Positions 13,545 through 15,000 of a stretch of 15,000 nt of DNA are shown piece by piece. The stretch spans positions 62,555-77,554 of the forward strand of contig NW_013654845.1 in the NCBI RefSeq assembly GCF_000499385.1, written 5' to 3'. The notes beneath the pieces are model-generated. The model was not told the DNA's origin, did no database searches, and worked only from the letters and a program-made list of their open reading frames with translations. This DNA comes from Eimeria necatrix (lineage: Eukaryota; Apicomplexa; Conoidasida; Eucoccidiorida; Eimeriidae). Each line of letters starts with the position of its first letter. The first letter of the stretch is position 1. The translations under genes and the position numbers were made by a program.

Positions 13545-13683
13545 TAAATAAATGATTTAAAATGCAATTAATTGAAATTTAATTCAAATATAATTCAAAA
13601 GAAAGTTAAAAAGATAATTGCAAAGATGGATGGTGGCCAGATTGGCAGCAAATGGACTTCAAAGAACGAAAATATCAACTGCA
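13545..13683. other. OGG1 intron with a protein-like island
   Basis: AT-rich to 13615, then about 60 nt that read GWWPDWQQMDFKERKYQLQ on plus and LIFSFFEVHLLPIWPPSIF on minus after AAACCCTTGCAG. The OGG1 exons on either side join directly in phase, so this is not part of OGG1; a cryptic exon cannot be excluded. Confidence 0.35.
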
Positions 13684-13727
13684 AGGGTTTAGGGTTTAGG
13701 GTTTAGGGTTTAGGGTTTAGGGTTTGG
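13684..13727 (+). repeat. Telomere-like repeat at an OGG1 intron 5' end
   Basis: Six AGGGTTT copies on plus. On the OGG1 sense strand the intron begins GCACC and then AAACCCT repeats, the same layout as in the qRRM intron at 4922. Confidence 0.96.
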
Positions 13728-13730
13728 TGC

Positions 13731-13826
13731 CTTTGGATGTTGTTGTTTGAAGAACAAATAAAACTAAAAAGACTTTCCACAGGGTCTATTCGAAGCACTC
13801 GAATGCCGCAACTCTCAAAGCCCCAT
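13731..13826 (-). CDS. OGG1: 8-oxoguanine DNA glycosylase OGG1, NNN-motif exon
   Basis: After TTTGTTTGTTTGCATGCAG the minus strand reads WGFESCGIRVLRIDPVESLF then [11 protein letters not shown], matching human [26 protein letters not shown]. The first Asn of NNN corresponds to Asn149, which contacts the base opposite the lesion. The exon ends AAAG|GCACC: frame and alignment demand the boundary here (AG plus A of the next exon gives Arg), so the donor is GC instead of GT. The first GT downstream lies beyond the telomere-like tract and would break the frame. The 96-nt exon enters and leaves in phase 2. The N-terminal domain with the family's QSFRW region is not visible and should lie upstream, near or beyond the right edge. 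Confidence 0.93.
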
Positions 13827-13869
13827 CTGCATGCAAACAAACAAACCCCAAAACTAATCCGAGGGTACT

Positions 13870-14110
13870 TTTGGGGGCCCCCGGGGGCCCCCCGAAAAGA
13901 AAAAGAAATAAAAAGAATTAAAAAAGAAAAAACAACAACAGATTTCGAGAAGAGATGAAAGAAAACAAAAACAAATATATCTGCAGATCAAAAAGAGATT
14001 TAAATTAGACAAAAATGACCAAAAAAGGAAACTCAAAAGCCCCCGGGAAGCCCCCAGGGGGCCCCCGGGGGCCCCCTGGGGGCCCCCGAGGGGCCCCCCG
14101 GGGGCCCCCC
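13870..14110. other. GGGGCCCC islands in purine-rich DNA (OGG1 5' intron)
   Basis: Two GGGGGCCCCC clusters (13872-13893 and 14040-14110) lie within A/G-rich sequence. Open frames on the minus strand (FFFLFF, GAPGGPLGGP) are compositional. If the microexon at 14792 is real, this is OGG1 intron. Confidence 0.6.
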
Positions 14111-14510
14111 TTTCAAGTTTTGAAAATGAAGAAAAGAGGAAATGGAAGGGCAAAAAGAAAGAAAAGAGAAAAAGAAAGAAAAGAAGAAACAAATTAAAAA
14201 CAAAAAAGAGAAAAGAAAAAAGAAAAGAGAAAAAAAGAAAAAAGAAAAAAAGAAAAAAAAGAGGAATAGGAAAAACGAAAAATAGCAAATTGGCGAAAAA
14301 ATGAAAAAAAGAAAAAGAAAATTTGTTTTGATAAAAAGAAAGAAAAGAAAATAAAATTAATTGACAAAAAGAATAAACAATAATTCAACTTGAAAGTAAA
14401 ACAAAAGGAATAAATTAAATTTAGAGAAACAAAAAGAATAAAAGAAATTGAAAAATAAAATAGGAAGGATAAAATGAATTTAAAATAAAATGAAATAAAA
14501 TAAAACTAAT
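14111..14510 (+). repeat. A/G-only purine tract
   Basis: GAAAAGAAAAA-type sequence, almost free of pyrimidines on the plus strand to about 14320 and A-rich beyond. No gene visible. Confidence 0.85.
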
Positions 14511-14518
14511 TCACAAAC

Positions 14519-14760
14519 ATTTTTGCGAAAGAAGAAATAGAAATATTTAAATGAATAAAATGAAAGGAATAAAACAAATTTAAAATAAAATAAAAATACA
14601 ATAAAATACTTTTTTGCAAAAGCAGAAATAGAAATATTTAAATGAATAAAATAAAAAGAAACAAACTTAAAATAAAATAAAATAAAACAGAATAAAACAA
14701 AATAAAATAAAATAAAATACTTTTTTGCAAAAGAAGAAATAGAAATATTTAATTGGAAAA
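14519..14760 (+). repeat. Three direct repeats spaced 91 and 111 bp
   Basis: TTTTTGCRAAAGMAGAAATAG followed by AAATATTTAA recurs from about 14519, 14610 and 14721, separated by AAATAAAATA filler. The 111-codon minus frame here is the translation of this repeat. Confidence 0.85.
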
Positions 14761-14791
14761 AAAAATAAATTTTTTTTTTCTGATTTTCTAC

Positions 14792-14819
14792 GCAGCCAAA
14801 GTCTTCGCCGGCCATACAC
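14792..14819 (-). CDS. OGG1: Possible OGG1 microexon
   Basis: On the minus strand a pyrimidine tract and TTCTTCAG precede 28 nt that end GGCTGC|GTAGAA. In the phase required by the next OGG1 exon it reads VWPAKTLAA, giving KTLAAWGFESCGIRVLR, which would fit the family's pre-GVRLLR helix. Against it, the plus strand also has a fine pyrimidine tract and acceptor here (TTTTCTACGCAG, then KVFAGHTPEEAETEIN), so strand is ambiguous. The match is too short to be decisive. Confidence 0.3.
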
Positions 14820-14834
14820 CTGAAGAAGCAGAAA

Positions 14835-15000
14835 CAGAAATTAATTTTTAATTTAAAATAAATAAATAAATTAATTTTAAAAAAAATAAATAATAAATAA
14901 ATAAACGAGTAAATAAATAATAAGTGAATAAATAAATAAATTAATTAATAAAATAATAAATAAATGATAAATAAATAAACGAGTAAATAAATAATAAGTA
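14835..15000 (+). repeat. AAATAAATA array at the right edge
   Basis: AAATAAATAAATTAATT and ACGAGTAAATAAATAATAAGT units repeated at about 80-85-bp spacing, running off the window end. No coding potential. Confidence 0.9.

Noticed and set aside
13615..13683. Extra OGG1 exon between the NNN exon and the helical-bundle exon
   Set aside because: The flanking exons join directly in phase and in the family alignment (NNNIQ-R-IT); an insert would break the conserved motif.
14194..14815. Phe/Leu/Ser-rich minus-strand frames suggesting membrane proteins
   Set aside because: They translate the complement of A/G-rich simple sequence (TTTCTTTT) and show no other protein feature.
1..15000. Transposase, reverse transcriptase, rRNA or prokaryotic promoter and ribosome-binding signals
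   Set aside because: No frame shows the relevant motifs, and the intron-exon structure is eukaryotic.

Overview
The window looks like a repeat-rich (R-type) segment of an Eimeria nuclear chromosome. The evidence is dispersed AAACCCT/AGGGTTT telomere-like tracts far from any visible chromosome end, many CAG/CTG runs that read as poly-Ala/Gln/Ser/Leu/Cys, short exons ending in GT...AG-type junctions, and long AT-rich or GGGGCCCC-rich introns. The genus is inferred from known Eimeria chromosome organisation; no marker gene fixes the species. Most long open frames here are by-products of simple repeats. The genes had to be recognised as short spliced exons, several of which have no ATG.

Two genes are supported by protein similarity. 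(1) A plus-strand gene at about 4.3-5.8 kb encodes a quasi-RRM of the hnRNP F/H/GRSF1 type behind a 25-residue alanine-rich run. Two exons join in phase across a 771-nt intron. (2) A minus-strand gene at about 11.5-13.8 kb, perhaps starting near 14.8 kb or beyond the right edge, encodes 8-oxoguanine DNA glycosylase (OGG1). Exons for the ICSSNNNI, helical-bundle, GLGYRAR and C-terminal GPLAGWAQA parts are clear and join in phase where adjacent. The exon for the helix-hairpin-helix, catalytic Lys and catalytic Asp is not visible. Its expected place holds degenerate telomere-like repeats and AT-rich DNA. The two genes converge.

Layout: 1-1.68 kb GGGGCCCC/CAG and G-rich minisatellites plus a GCTAGC array; 1.7-3.5 kb islands of gene-like sequence (unidentified exon candidates) around a 0.36-kb GGGGCCCC array; 3.5-4.1 kb TAGC and AAAT arrays; 4.3-5.8 kb the qRRM gene; 5.8-8.0 kb mostly AT-rich simple repeats; 8.0-9.7 kb telomere-like tracts and dense CAG/CTG; 9.5-10.3 kb unidentified plus-strand exon candidates; 10.8-11.2 kb a large GCTAGC array; 11.3-13.8 kb OGG1 with telomere-like and GGGGCCCC repeats in its introns; 13.9-15 kb purine/AT-rich DNA.

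The main signals beyond the genes are: telomere-like repeats placed within a few bases of splice junctions and even supplying an in-frame stop; a dispersed palindrome GGTGTACGTACACC with six near-identical copies; a 66-nt near-perfect intronic hairpin built from two of those copies; and the missing catalytic exon of OGG1. No tRNA, rRNA, transposase, CRISPR or bacterial-type operon signal was seen.
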